A stretch of 64,000 bases of DNA, taken from positions 1 through 64,000 of the forward strand of contig JAMFSY010000114.1 of assembly GCA_026225555.1 (NCBI GenBank). Reading direction: 5' to 3'. Source of the stretch: Methylacidiphilales bacterium (GTDB lineage Bacteria > Verrucomicrobiota > Verrucomicrobiia > Methylacidiphilales > UBA1321). Positions within the stretch are counted from its first letter, which is position 1; the number at the start of each line of letters is the position of its first letter. The notes beneath the pieces were generated by a model. It was not told the DNA's origin, did no database searches, and saw only the letters and a program-made list of their open reading frames with translations. The position numbers were made by a program, and so were the translations under genes. This document shows, in pieces, positions 27,157-36,415 of the stretch.

Positions 27157-30060
27157 ATGGTTCGAAAACCGGAAAGATCATTTGTGAAACCAGCTTTTAA
27201 AATTTTCTGCCTCGGCGCGGCCATGAGCATCGGTCTGGCCCCATTTCTTCAGGCCAATCCTGTCGATGGACAAGTGACCTCAGGCACGGCGAGCGTAGCG
27301 GGCCAAGGCACGGCGGCGGTGACGATCAATCAGTCCAGCCAGACGGCCATTATCAATTGGAAAAGCTTTTCGATCGGCAGTGGCGAGGTAACGAAATTCA
27401 TCCAGCCCAATAGCAGCAGCGCCACGCTCAATCGCGTGCTGGGAGGCCAGACTTCCGTTATCAACGGCACGCTCTCCGCCAACGGCCAGGTTTTCCTCAT
27501 CAATGGCAACGGGATTTTGGTCGGGCCCGGAGGCGTGATCAATACCGCTGGCTTCACCGCGAGTACGCGCGATATTTCCGACGCCAATTTCCTTTCCGGG
27601 AATCTTCACTTCCTCGGTAACAGCGATGCCGGGGTGCAGAATCTCGGGACGATCAATGCGATGGGCGGCGATATTTATCTGATCGGAAAAACGGTCGATA
27701 ACCAGGGCAGGATTCAGGCCTCCGCTGGCACGGTGGGGCTGGCCGCGGGGGATGATGTCCTTCTCGCCCAGAAAAATGCCGATGGCAGCACGATCACCGT
27801 GCAAGCCACAGCAGGCGCAACGGCTGCCCCGGGAAAAACGGGCGTGAGCAACAGCGGCCTCATCCAGGCCACGAGCGCGGAACTTAAGGCGGCCAATGGC
27901 AATATCTATGCCCTCGCGATCAACAATAGCGGCTCCATTCGCGCGACCACCCTCAAGCATCAGGGAGGCCATATTTATCTGACATCCGATAGCGGAACTC
28001 TCGTCAATTCCGGCACGCTCGACGCCTCCGCCACGGTCCAGGGCGGGCAGGGTGGAACAGTCCTGCTGAAGAATGCGGGTGGAACCACGATCCATAGCGG
28101 CAAGATTGTGGCGCAGGGTGGCCAGGGAGGCACGGGTGGAAATGCGGAAATTTCCGGGAAGGCTGTCCAATTCACCGGCACGGTGGATCTCACCGCGCAG
28201 GGAGGCAAGACGGGGAATCTGCTGTTCGATCCCGAGAACGTCACGATTCAATCGACGGGATCAACCACCGCCACAGGGAGCGGGTCGCCCACCGATGTCT
28301 ACACCGGCACGAGTGACGACTCTGTGATTACCGTGACTGATCTGGAGAATGCGCTCGCCACCGCGAATATCACGGTCACAACCGGCGTCGCGGACAGTAA
28401 GGGGTCCCAGGCGGGAGACATCACGGTCAGCGACGATGTGACCTGGGGCTCCGGCAACAGCCTGACCTTGAATGCCTATCGCAACATCAATCTCAACGCC
28501 AGTTTGACGAATAACGGAGGGGCCATGATCACTCTGCGGGCCGATAATTCCGGTACCGGCGTCGGAACGGTCACCTTCTCTCAAAACGCTTTCCTCAGCA
28601 CGTCTGGGGCGGTCAGCATTTTCTACAATCCTTCCGTTAATCCCGCAGGCAGCGAGATCAACCAAAGCAGCTACGTGAATCCCACTGAGGATTACAGCGC
28701 TCATGTGACGGGCGGCGGCTCTCTGACGGCCTACATGCTGGTTAACACGCTCAACGATCTCGAAAACGTGCGGAATAACCTGACGGGCACCTATGCACTT
28801 GGCAACGATATCGATGCGACCGCCACCTCGAACTGGAATGATGGCGCGGGCTTTATCCCGATCGGTTTTTACGATGGCGAGAGCAGCAGCGATGGGAATG
28901 CTTTCCAGGGCACGTTCAATGGCCAGGGGTATACCATCAATGGCATCTATATCAACAACCCGAGCTCCTCGGGCTCCGGGCTATTCGGCGATACGGGGAA
29001 CAGCGCCGTGGTCGAGAATATGACCCTGACGGGCGTCCAGGTTAATGGAGGTTATTACTCAGGCGGCCTGGTTGGCGTGGCCGATGGAACGTTCACGAAT
29101 GATTCCAGCTCGGGCGTGGTTAGTGGGACCACCTATGTCGGCGGTTTGCTCGGCATCTCGTATGCCGCCATCAACAGTGTTTCCAGTGCAGGTTCGGTCG
29201 ATGCCACGGGAAGTGGAAGTAATTCGGTGGGCGGTCTGATTGGCTATATTCAGGGAGGCACTCTGAGTAACGCTTACAGCACGGCGGATGTATCCGTCGG
29301 ATCTTCATCTGCCTCGATCGGTGGCCTGGTCGGATCCAATGGAGCGACAATCAGCAACAGCTACAGTACCGGCACCATTTCAGCCGGGGAGGGTAGCTCA
29401 AGTTTAGGTGGATTGGTCGGCGAAAATTCGGGAACCATCCGCAACAGCTTTTGGGATACCGATACGGCGGGAAGTGCCATCAGCAGCGGCGTCGGTTCGG
29501 GAAGTAGCTCGGGCGTAACGGCCGCGACGACGGCACAACTGGGTTCGGAGACTTTTATTCTGGACAATGCCCGGAGTGAGCCGACCTGGGACTTCACTCC
29601 CGGCACCGGCACATGGGCGATCAGTGACGGTCTGCCTTTCCTGCAAGGGAACAGCGCATCGTCTGGTTCCGGATCGGGCCCCGGTACGGGTACTCTGCCT
29701 CCTCTCGGAACGCTTCCCCTCGCGACGATTCAACTCATCAATCAGGTCCAGGCGGCCCAGAACGATTTCGCACGGCAGGCTTCGCAACCAGTCATTCGGC
29801 TCGTGGAGGAAAGGATCGCGCTGGCTTCTTTCAGCGGCGACGGCATCAACACGGGCGAGGCATGGGGCGGCGCCCTGCCGGATATAGGCCGGGGAAGTTT
29901 CGAGGGAGAAATGGTAACGCCCGCGAATGGGTTCTTTGGCATCGTTCCCGGCGCGGTCGTGACGACTCCGCTTCCTCCCGGTGCGGTCAGGCAGTTTGAA
30001 CATGCGTTCGATCCCGGATCGCTGAATGAACTTCACCACGCGGCGGTCGGCGCGCCTTGA
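27157..30060 (+). CDS. TpsA-type filamentous haemagglutinin-like protein
   Basis: 967 residues. A long basic signal region (MVRKPERSFVKPAFKIF...) leads to the TPS secretion domain (~35-250): NPVDGQVTSG..., INWKSFSIG, FIQPNSSSATLNRVLGG, INGTLSANGQVFLINGNGI and VGPGGVINTAGF are all hallmark motifs of the haemagglutination-activity N-terminal domain recognised by TpsB. The middle is beta-helical. Residues ~590-770 contain GLUG-type repeats (GGLVG, YSTG, NSFWD). A Ser/Gly linker and a ~110-residue C-terminal region follow. It is exported by the TpsB encoded directly downstream and probably acts as an adhesin or a structural surface fibre. There is no toxin domain at the C-terminus, arguing against a CDI effector. 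Confidence 0.92.
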   Translation: MVRKPERSFVKPAFKIFCLGAAMSIGLAPFLQANPVDGQVTSGTASVAGQGTAAVTINQSSQTAIINWKSFSIGSGEVTKFIQPNSSSATLNRVLGGQTSVINGTLSANGQVFLINGNGILVGPGGVINTAGFTASTRDISDANFLSGNLHFLGNSDAGVQNLGTINAMGGDIYLIGKTVDNQGRIQASAGTVGLAAGDDVLLAQKNADGSTITVQATAGATAAPGKTGVSNSGLIQATSAELKAANGNIYALAINNSGSIRATTLKHQGGHIYLTSDSGTLVNSGTLDASATVQGGQGGTVLLKNAGGTTIHSGKIVAQGGQGGTGGNAEISGKAVQFTGTVDLTAQGGKTGNLLFDPENVTIQSTGSTTATGSGSPTDVYTGTSDDSVITVTDLENALATANITVTTGVADSKGSQAGDITVSDDVTWGSGNSLTLNAYRNINLNASLTNNGGAMITLRADNSGTGVGTVTFSQNAFLSTSGAVSIFYNPSVNPAGSEINQSSYVNPTEDYSAHVTGGGSLTAYMLVNTLNDLENVRNNLTGTYALGNDIDATATSNWNDGAGFIPIGFYDGESSSDGNAFQGTFNGQGYTINGIYINNPSSSGSGLFGDTGNSAVVENMTLTGVQVNGGYYSGGLVGVADGTFTNDSSSGVVSGTTYVGGLLGISYAAINSVSSAGSVDATGSGSNSVGGLIGYIQGGTLSNAYSTADVSVGSSSASIGGLVGSNGATISNSYSTGTISAGEGSSSLGGLVGENSGTIRNSFWDTDTAGSAISSGVGSGSSSGVTAATTAQLGSETFILDNARSEPTWDFTPGTGTWAISDGLPFLQGNSASSGSGSGPGTGTLPPLGTLPLATIQLINQVQAAQNDFARQASQPVIRLVEERIALASFSGDGINTGEAWGGALPDIGRGSFEGEMVTPANGFFGIVPGAVVTTPLPPGAVRQFEHAFDPGSLNELHHAAVGAP

Positions 30061-30086
30061 TCGCGCGACTCTCGGAATTTGGCCTT

Positions 30087-31829
30087 ATGATTGTACGCTG
30101 GAGTTTGAATGTTGTCCTGATGGTCATGGGGGCCATGACGTCCCTGCACGCCGCGGAGGATTATGATCGTCTCGCGCCCAAGCCGGTGCCGGCACCCCCC
30201 GCGCCGACCTCGGCCATGCCGCCTTCTTCGCGGAGCAAGTTGACCGGTGATTCGAGCCAGGTGTTGATCACTCACCTGAAGGGGCTCGTTTTTATCCCCA
30301 CGCCGCAAGCGGTCGATCGGAATGCGATCAAGGCCTCCGGCATTGTCCTGAAAGATGTGACCGTCCCGGCGGAGCCTGCTTTCCGCTCCCTGGTCACGCC
30401 TTACCTGGGGCAGAGCCTCACACGGGGCAAATTGGCTACATTGATCACTGATATCATCGTCTACTACCGGCATCATGATCGGCCTGTCGTTGACGTGATC
30501 GTGCCGGAACAGGACATCACCCACGGATCTCTTCAACTCGTTTTGCTGGAGGGCAAAGTGGGGCAAGTCACCGTGACGGGGAATCGCTGGTTTTCCAGCT
30601 CGGAAATTGCCGATGGAGTCCACGTTCAACCAGGCGGCTCCATCAGCGCGCGGAGTCTGCAGGCCAATCTCGATACCCTGAATCAGAATCCTTTCCGCAC
30701 GACTGAGGTCGTCTACACCCCGGGGAAGAAACTCGGCGATACCGATCTCGTACTCCAGACGCAGGACCGTTTTCCCGTTCGGGTTTATGCGGGCTACGAG
30801 GACAGCGGCGACCAGCAAACCGGCTTCGATCGCTATCTGGCCGGTTTCAATTACGGCGATCTCTTTCATCTTGGCCAGCAGGTTAACTATCAATACACAA
30901 CCAGCGGGAATGGTGACACCCTGCGCGCCCACGCGGGCAGCTACATTATTCCTTTGCCCTGGAGCCACACGCTCACGTTCTTTGGCAGCTATGTGGATAC
31001 CAAGGGAAATGTGCCGCCCCTGATCGGGTTGAAAGGCCGTAGCTACCAGATTAGCGGTCGATATAGTATTCCACTGCCGTCGTTGCGCGAAGCGTCCCTC
31101 GATTTCAAGGAGAGCATCGCAGCCGGTTTCGACTATAAGTACAACAAGAACTCGCTCGAGTTCGGCAATGCGCCGGCGGCCGGAACCCTCTACGATGTGG
31201 AGCAGTTCGTCCTGAATTACAATGGCACGGAGACCGATCCCTACGGCCAGACCAGCATCAACGAGCAGCTCTATATCAGCCCGGGAGATTGGGGTGGTCA
31301 TAATAACGACGACGCATTCGATGGCGCCCATACCGGCGCGACCTCCGATTACGTTTATAACACCCTGATTCTGGAGCGGCTGACGAAGCTTCCCGCCGAC
31401 TGGTCTCTTGTTTTGCGCGGCACGCTCCAGACCAGTAACGCGAATCTCGCACCGAGCGAACAACTCGGCTTCGGCGGCTACGACTCCGTGCGCGGCTATG
31501 ACGAACGCGAAGTGAATAGCGACGACGGTTATATCTTTACTACCGAAGTGAGATCGCCTTCGGTCAGCCTGGGCGATTGGTTCCACTGTGCCGAATTCAA
31601 GGACCAGCTCCAGCTCCTCGCCTTCTGGGATTACGGTTCCGGCAGCAATCATGCGCCATTGCCCGGCGAACCGAGTGAGATCCCGCTTTCCTCCGTGGGC
31701 TTCGGTGTGCGTTACGCCATTAACACGTATCTCTCCGTCCGTTATGATTACGGATTTCAGCTCTTGCGAACCGGATTTGACAACGACCACGGCTCACGCA
31801 GTGACCTTGGTATTGTTGTCAGTTATTAG
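30087..31829 (+). CDS. TpsB outer-membrane transporter (ShlB/FhaC/HecB family)
   Basis: 580 residues from ATG 30087, with a signal peptide ending near LHAAED; a TTG at 30057 overlapping the tpsA stop codon would add ten residues. A Pro-rich linker precedes a POTRA_2 domain (~85-170) containing FRSLVTPYLGQSLTRGKLATLI and IVYYRHHDRPVVDVIVPEQDI. A second POTRA follows, then a 16-strand barrel (~240-580) with the conserved VRGYDEREVNSDDGY (VRGY/F motif of loop 6) and a terminal SDLGIVVSY. Family members recognise the TPS domain in the periplasm and translocate TpsA to the surface. Its gene is directly downstream of tpsA, in the usual order for secretion pairs such as shlBA reversed or hecAB. Confidence 0.92.
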   Translation: MIVRWSLNVVLMVMGAMTSLHAAEDYDRLAPKPVPAPPAPTSAMPPSSRSKLTGDSSQVLITHLKGLVFIPTPQAVDRNAIKASGIVLKDVTVPAEPAFRSLVTPYLGQSLTRGKLATLITDIIVYYRHHDRPVVDVIVPEQDITHGSLQLVLLEGKVGQVTVTGNRWFSSSEIADGVHVQPGGSISARSLQANLDTLNQNPFRTTEVVYTPGKKLGDTDLVLQTQDRFPVRVYAGYEDSGDQQTGFDRYLAGFNYGDLFHLGQQVNYQYTTSGNGDTLRAHAGSYIIPLPWSHTLTFFGSYVDTKGNVPPLIGLKGRSYQISGRYSIPLPSLREASLDFKESIAAGFDYKYNKNSLEFGNAPAAGTLYDVEQFVLNYNGTETDPYGQTSINEQLYISPGDWGGHNNDDAFDGAHTGATSDYVYNTLILERLTKLPADWSLVLRGTLQTSNANLAPSEQLGFGGYDSVRGYDEREVNSDDGYIFTTEVRSPSVSLGDWFHCAEFKDQLQLLAFWDYGSGSNHAPLPGEPSEIPLSSVGFGVRYAINTYLSVRYDYGFQLLRTGFDNDHGSRSDLGIVVSY

Positions 31830-31850
31830 ACCACTTTCCAATTAGTGGTC
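31829..31850 (+). terminator. Short hairpin at the tpsB stop codon
   Basis: GACCACT (31829-31835) and AGTGGTC (31844-31850) form a perfect 7-bp stem with an AT-rich 8-nt loop, beginning at the last base of the tpsB stop codon. There is no T-tract. Terminator role inferred from position. Confidence 0.4.
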
Positions 31851-31865
31851 GCGTTAGAGTCAGTC

Positions 31866-31974
31866 ATCCTGAGCTTGTCGAAGGATCAGCCTCCGTTGAC
31901 TTCGACTGTCTACAAGGGCGACTCGCTAAATTTGGGTGCGTGCCGGAGGCTGATCCTTTCGACAAGCTCAGGAT
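31866..31974. repeat. Long inverted repeat (REP-like) between convergent genes
   Basis: The left arm 31866-31895 begins ATCCTGAGCTTGTCGAAGGA; the right arm 31944-31974 is its reverse complement over 30 bases with a single one-base insertion. The arms are separated by 48 bp. The core CCTGAGCTTGTCGAAGG is, from memory, a widely scattered intergenic repeat in many bacterial genomes. Lying between the convergent tpsB and FecR genes, it could fold into a large stem-loop, protecting mRNA ends, or represent a small REP/MITE-like element. Confidence 0.75.
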
Positions 31975-32016
31975 AGCGGCACTGGAGCCACTATCCAAGG
32001 GGAGACCGCTCTAACT

Positions 32017-32523
32017 TCAGTTCGAGCTCGTGGTCGCGGCAACGCGGCCCTTTTGGACCCCGACATAAGTCTTCCCGTCATAGACCGCGACGGCGTAAAA
32101 CGTGCCCCGCGCGGCGGCGGCGCCCTGCGGTGTCTGGATCTGAAAATCAGTCACCTTGGGCGTGCTGGGATCGACGAGCGCGCTGACCATTCCGGTTGTC
32201 AGTTGCAGGCGCGCCTTGCGCTCCGTCACTTGGGAACCTGATTTGGCGAAGGCCAGCTCGTTCACCTTGAGAAGGGAGTCGGGCGCGATCTTCACTGCCG
32301 AGCCGGGGGTCGCGGTCAGAACAGCGGTGCCGTCATCGCCTGTGCGTACCGTGGTGCCGACGGCCAGAACCTGGCCTTTCTTCAGCGGATGAAAGCCGAA
32401 TGATGTCGATGAAGCGTACTCCACCGTGCCCGAAACGGAATCCACCGTCGCGTTCACCGTTTCGGCATGGAGCGCCGCCAGCGATGAAAACATTCCCGCG
32501 AGTAGGAAAGGAAGCGGCTTCAT
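32017..32523 (-). CDS. Small periplasmic FecR-domain protein
   Basis: 168 residues from ATG 32523, chosen because a signal peptide starts there (MKPLPFLLAGMFSSLAALHAE); the longer open frame reaches 32676 but overlaps the promoter of the divergent gene. The mature protein is a FecR-type domain: VNATVDSVSGTVEY, LKKGQVLAVGTTVRTGDDGTAVL, then SLLKVNELAF and the late FQIQTPQGAAAARGTFYAV. Stand-alone FecR-domain proteins are found beside CHASE2-domain sensors, and here a CHASE2-cyclase gene is divergent 103 bp away. It probably binds a periplasmic ligand or polymer. Its own partner is not proven. Confidence 0.82.
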   Translation of the reverse strand: MKPLPFLLAGMFSSLAALHAETVNATVDSVSGTVEYASSTSFGFHPLKKGQVLAVGTTVRTGDDGTAVLTATPGSAVKIAPDSLLKVNELAFAKSGSQVTERKARLQLTTGMVSALVDPSTPKVTDFQIQTPQGAAAARGTFYAVAVYDGKTYVGVQKGRVAATTSSN

Positions 32524-32626
32524 GTCCGAGCTTAGCCCTGTTCCCGTCCCGCAGGCAAGATGGAACCATGCCCGGGCGCTTCGACATAAGGCTTGCTTCC
32601 AAGGCGATTTCGGGAGGTTAATCGGT

Positions 32627-34876
32627 ATGAGCAAACGGGCTGCGTGGATATCGGGCGAATGGATTCGTCCGCGCATCTACCATCTCCTCGCTCCCCTGGT
32701 CGCGCTCGCGGTGGTCGCCCTGCTCGCGCGGACACCGCTGCTCGATTTGCTGGAGGATCTGACGGTGGATCTTCGCTTTCAGGCGCGATCCTCCTTTGAT
32801 CCACCAGCCGATCCCCGGCTGCTTCTGGTCGGGATCGACCAAAAGTCGATCGACCACCTCGGAGCCTGGCCCTGGCCGCGGGCTATTGAGGCCAGCTTCC
32901 TGAATACGATCGCGCAAGCCGGCGCGAATCCGCACACCGTGGCCTTCGATCTTCTTTTCACCGACGACTATGACAAATTGCATCTCCACTCAGCGGCGGG
33001 ACAGAACGACGACGAGATCCTCGCGGGCGCGGCGGCCAATTTGCCCAGTGTCATCACCGGCGCGCTGAGCTTCGAGGCGGAGCGCGATGCGAATAGCGAG
33101 GCGCTGGCGGAAAAGCGGACTCAGGACGAACTCGCGCAGTCGAGTCTCACGCTGCCTTTGCCCAATATCCGGGGCGAGGTCGGCCGGATATTTGGTTCCA
33201 AGGTCGCCATCTTTCCGGTGCGTGCCCTGCGCCAGCAGAGCCTCTTCGGCTTCGTGAACGATGAGCCTTCTCCAATCGATCATATCCGACGTACGATGCC
33301 GCTGCTCGTTCGCGTGCGGGACCAGGTCTATCCCTCCTTTGCGCTCCAGATCCTTTGTCAGATACTTCAGGTCGATCCCGGTAAAGTCGAAGTTGATTTA
33401 CCGGCGCGGCAGGTGCGACTAACCAATTCCTCCCACAAGAACTGGACGATACCCATCAACGACCAGGGCGAATTCGCCATCAACTATCGCCGGGAAAACG
33501 GATTCCATGGCGTCTCCTTCATCGCCTTGCTGGAGGCTCTCAACAGCCATACCTCGTCGGGCGTCCCGCTCCCCGCCGAGGCGGATATCAGCAACAAGAC
33601 GCTCCTGGTCGGCCAGGTCGCCACCGGACTGACCGATCTGGGGCCCACGCCGCTGCAAAGTCAAAGTCCCCTGGTCTACACCCACCTTAACGTCATCAAC
33701 AACGTCTTGCGGAATGATTATCTCCGTTTCGTGCCTGGAGTGTGGGTGATTGTCGGTTGGGTGTTGCTGACGTGGTTGACGCTCCTCGGCCTCCGTCACG
33801 CCTCCATCGGAGCGGCTGTCCTGGTGCCGATTTTTGCGGCGATTTTCTATACGCTTCTCGCTTTTTTGATCTTTGGTTTGTGGAGTCTGCAGATCGATTT
33901 AGCGTGGCCGCTGATCGGCTATGGAGCCGTGAATTTCGGGGCCGTGGTCCTGAGATGGCGGGACGAGCGACGGGGAAAACAGCAGCTCAAGCTTCTCTTC
34001 GCCCGCATGCTTTCGCCCGAAATCATGAACCATCTGCTGGATCATCCGGGAAACGTCAAACTGGGCGGATCACTTCGGGCCGTGACCATTCTCTTTTCCG
34101 ATATCCGCGATTACACGAAATTCAGCGAGCACATCGATACCGAGGAACTCGTGCGGCAGTTGAACAACTACTTTGAGAGGATGGTCGCCTGCGTGCAGAA
34201 TGATCGCGGTACTTTTCACAAGTTCATCGGCGATGCGGTCATGGCGGTTTGGGGCGATATCGCCGCGCTCAGCACAGGGCCGGAGGAAGACGCGCGGAAC
34301 GCCGTTCGCTCCGCCCTGATGATGCGGCGCAGGCTCCGCGAGTTGAACGAAGAACGTGCCGCGGCGGGTCTCGTGCCCCTGCGCATCGGCATTGGCTTGA
34401 ATCACGGTGAAGTTCTCGTGGGCCAGATCGGTGCTTCCAGCCGGTCGGAATTTACCGTCATCGGCGATCCCGTGAATGTGGCCTCCCGTCTGGAGGGCAT
34501 GACCAAATCTTTTCATACCGACCTCGCGATTGGCGAAAGTGTGCGTCTCCTTTTGGGCGATGCCTTTCTCGTGCGCCGTCTTGGACTCGTTCAGCTCAAG
34601 GGAAAAAGCAAGCCGACAGTCGTCTATGAAGTGCTGGCGGATCGGAACGATCTGGCGCAATCGAGCATGACGGAAGAGACCGTGACCCGGTACGAGCAGG
34701 CCTTCGACGATTTCCTGGCCCGGCGCTTTACCGAGGCCGAAGCGGGCTTTTTCGCCTGCACCCAGCTTCATCCCGAGGACTACTGTTCGCGACGGTATTG
34801 GACGGCTGCCCGCGATTTTTCTCTCCATCCTCCGCCACCTGATTGGGACGGACGAATCGTCATGGAAGGAAAGTAA
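32627..34876 (+). CDS. CHASE2-domain class III adenylate cyclase
   Basis: 749 residues from ATG 32627, supported by GGGAGG nine bases upstream. One N-terminal membrane helix (~20-36), a large periplasmic CHASE2 sensor domain (~45-370; LLLVGIDQKSIDHLGAWPWPR), three helices (~372-440), then a catalytic domain (~480-670). The cyclase has metal-binding Asp492 (LFSDIRDYT) and Asp536 (FIGDAVMAVWG), purine-selecting Lys532 and Asp614 (VIGDPVN), and transition-state Asn617 and Arg621 (NVASRLEG). The Lys/Asp pair points to ATP rather than GTP. All residues needed for activity are present. It makes cAMP in response to an unknown periplasmic signal, possibly with the divergent FecR protein. Confidence 0.92.
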   Translation: MSKRAAWISGEWIRPRIYHLLAPLVALAVVALLARTPLLDLLEDLTVDLRFQARSSFDPPADPRLLLVGIDQKSIDHLGAWPWPRAIEASFLNTIAQAGANPHTVAFDLLFTDDYDKLHLHSAAGQNDDEILAGAAANLPSVITGALSFEAERDANSEALAEKRTQDELAQSSLTLPLPNIRGEVGRIFGSKVAIFPVRALRQQSLFGFVNDEPSPIDHIRRTMPLLVRVRDQVYPSFALQILCQILQVDPGKVEVDLPARQVRLTNSSHKNWTIPINDQGEFAINYRRENGFHGVSFIALLEALNSHTSSGVPLPAEADISNKTLLVGQVATGLTDLGPTPLQSQSPLVYTHLNVINNVLRNDYLRFVPGVWVIVGWVLLTWLTLLGLRHASIGAAVLVPIFAAIFYTLLAFLIFGLWSLQIDLAWPLIGYGAVNFGAVVLRWRDERRGKQQLKLLFARMLSPEIMNHLLDHPGNVKLGGSLRAVTILFSDIRDYTKFSEHIDTEELVRQLNNYFERMVACVQNDRGTFHKFIGDAVMAVWGDIAALSTGPEEDARNAVRSALMMRRRLRELNEERAAAGLVPLRIGIGLNHGEVLVGQIGASSRSEFTVIGDPVNVASRLEGMTKSFHTDLAIGESVRLLLGDAFLVRRLGLVQLKGKSKPTVVYEVLADRNDLAQSSMTEETVTRYEQAFDDFLARRFTEAEAGFFACTQLHPEDYCSRRYWTAARDFSLHPPPPDWDGRIVMEGK

Positions 34877-34896
34877 TCGATCCGGGCCAAAGCCGC

Positions 34897-36393
34897 TTAG
34901 CGCTGGGGCGTGGCGGTTTCGATGCTCGTCAAGCTGTCGCCGACCTGGGCCGCAACTTTGTGCTGGCTGACGGTGTCGCCGTCGTTGTTTTTCAATTCGC
35001 GAAAAACCAGGGTGGAGATGATCGTCCATCCGCCCAGGAGGAGGAAGGCTTCATGGATGCCATGGACCATTTCCGGCCCGCTGGTATGGCTGCGATCGGG
35101 GATGAAAAGCGCGGCCGCCAGCGACGAGACGGCCACGCCGAAACTGATCGCCATTTGCTGCGTCGCGCTTGCGATGGTGCTTGCGCCGCTGGCCTGTTCC
35201 TCGTTGACGTCGGCGTAGGCCAGCGTATTCATGCTCGTGTATTGGAGTGAGGTGAAGAACCCATAAACAAACAACTGCGCGACAATCAGCCATATCGGTG
35301 TGGTTGGCCCAATGGTGGCGAAGAGAATGATGAGCAGCCCGAGGGTAATGGTGTTGGAAACCAGGACGCGCCGGTAACCGAAGAATTTGAGAATGCCCGG
35401 CATCGCGATCTTGAGACTCATCGCGGCCAGGGCCTGGGGTACCATGAGCAGTCCCGATTCAATCGGCGTGAATCCGAGTCCCACCTGATAAAGAAGCGGA
35501 AAAAGAAACGGAATGCCGCCGATTCCCAGCCGGGTAAAAAAGCTGCCGCTGACTGCGGCGCGAAAAGTCCGAATGCCAAACAGGCTCAGGCGCAGGAGAG
35601 GGAACGGCGTGTGGGTCGCCCGCAGTCCATAACCGGTAAGCAGCATGGCGGAAAGAGCCAACAGTCCCAGGATGGCCGGCCATCCGAGCGTGTGCTCGCC
35701 GAAGACTTCCAGCACGTATGATAGAAGTCCGATACCAGAACCAAACAAGGCCAGACCGAGGAAGTCGAGAGGATGGGTGATCTTTTCCCGGTAGTCCGGA
35801 AGGTGCCGGTAGATCACATACAAGCCGAGCAATCCGATCGGCACGTTAATAAAGAAGATCACCCGCCAATGCAGGTAGGCGACGATCAGGCCGCCGGCGA
35901 TGGGGCCGAGCATCGGGCCGATCAGGCCGGGAATGGCCACGAAACTCATCGCGCGGATAAGCTCGGATTTCGCGAAAGTTCGCACCAGCGTTAGACGGCC
36001 CACCGGCACCATCATGGCTCCGCCAAAGCCCTGCAGGACGCGGCACGCGACGAGAAGATGGATGTTATTGGAAAGCCCGCAGAGGAGTGAGCCGAGCGTG
36101 AACAGTCCGATCGCCGACGAGAAGACTCGACGCGTGCCAAAGCGATCCGCCATCCAGCCGCTGATGGGTATAAAGACCGCGAGGCTCAAGGTGTAACTGG
36201 CCAGCACCGCCTTCATGCTGAGCGGAGTGACCACGAGGGCCTTGGCAATCGCGGGAACGGCGGTGTTGAGAATCGTGGTGTCGAGCGCCTGCATGAAGAA
36301 GGCCACCGCGACGAGCCACGGCAACATGTTTTTCACGGCTTCGCTCGGCGCCCCATGAGGTGCAGATCCGGCGGGAGCAAGCGTCGCATTCAT
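34897..36393 (-). CDS. MFS multidrug exporter, DHA2 (EmrB/QacA) type
   Basis: 498 residues from ATG 36393; an open extension upstream overlaps the next gene and is not real. Fourteen hydrophobic segments fit the DHA2 family. MLPWLVAVAFFMQALDTTILNTAVPAIA starts helix 1 with motif D1 (LDTTIVN-like), WMADRFGTRR is motif A, and LQGFGGAMMVPVGRLTLV is the promiscuous-efflux segment. Members export hydrophobic drugs, dyes or organic acids by proton antiport. The C-terminal tail is short. It ends 20 bp from the convergent cyclase gene and starts 22 bp after the end of the D-2-hydroxyacid dehydrogenase gene on the same strand, so the two probably form an operon. Confidence 0.88.
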   Translation of the reverse strand: MNATLAPAGSAPHGAPSEAVKNMLPWLVAVAFFMQALDTTILNTAVPAIAKALVVTPLSMKAVLASYTLSLAVFIPISGWMADRFGTRRVFSSAIGLFTLGSLLCGLSNNIHLLVACRVLQGFGGAMMVPVGRLTLVRTFAKSELIRAMSFVAIPGLIGPMLGPIAGGLIVAYLHWRVIFFINVPIGLLGLYVIYRHLPDYREKITHPLDFLGLALFGSGIGLLSYVLEVFGEHTLGWPAILGLLALSAMLLTGYGLRATHTPFPLLRLSLFGIRTFRAAVSGSFFTRLGIGGIPFLFPLLYQVGLGFTPIESGLLMVPQALAAMSLKIAMPGILKFFGYRRVLVSNTITLGLLIILFATIGPTTPIWLIVAQLFVYGFFTSLQYTSMNTLAYADVNEEQASGASTIASATQQMAISFGVAVSSLAAALFIPDRSHTSGPEMVHGIHEAFLLLGGWTIISTLVFRELKNNDGDTVSQHKVAAQVGDSLTSIETATPQR

Positions 36394-36415
36394 TTTTATC
36401 GGAAGCTGGACCTGC

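Noticed and set aside
29041-29460. Tandem repeat array in the DNA of the tpsA gene
   Set aside because: The repeats are degenerate GLUG protein motifs inside the coding region rather than a DNA repeat or CRISPR array; spacing and sequence vary.
27157-30060. TpsA protein as a contact-dependent inhibition toxin
   Set aside because: There is no toxin-like C-terminal domain, no VENN-type motif and no small immunity gene after it; tpsB follows directly.
30033-31790. Open frame of ~585 codons opposite tpsB
   Set aside because: The sense strand carries POTRA and barrel motifs; the antisense product has none.
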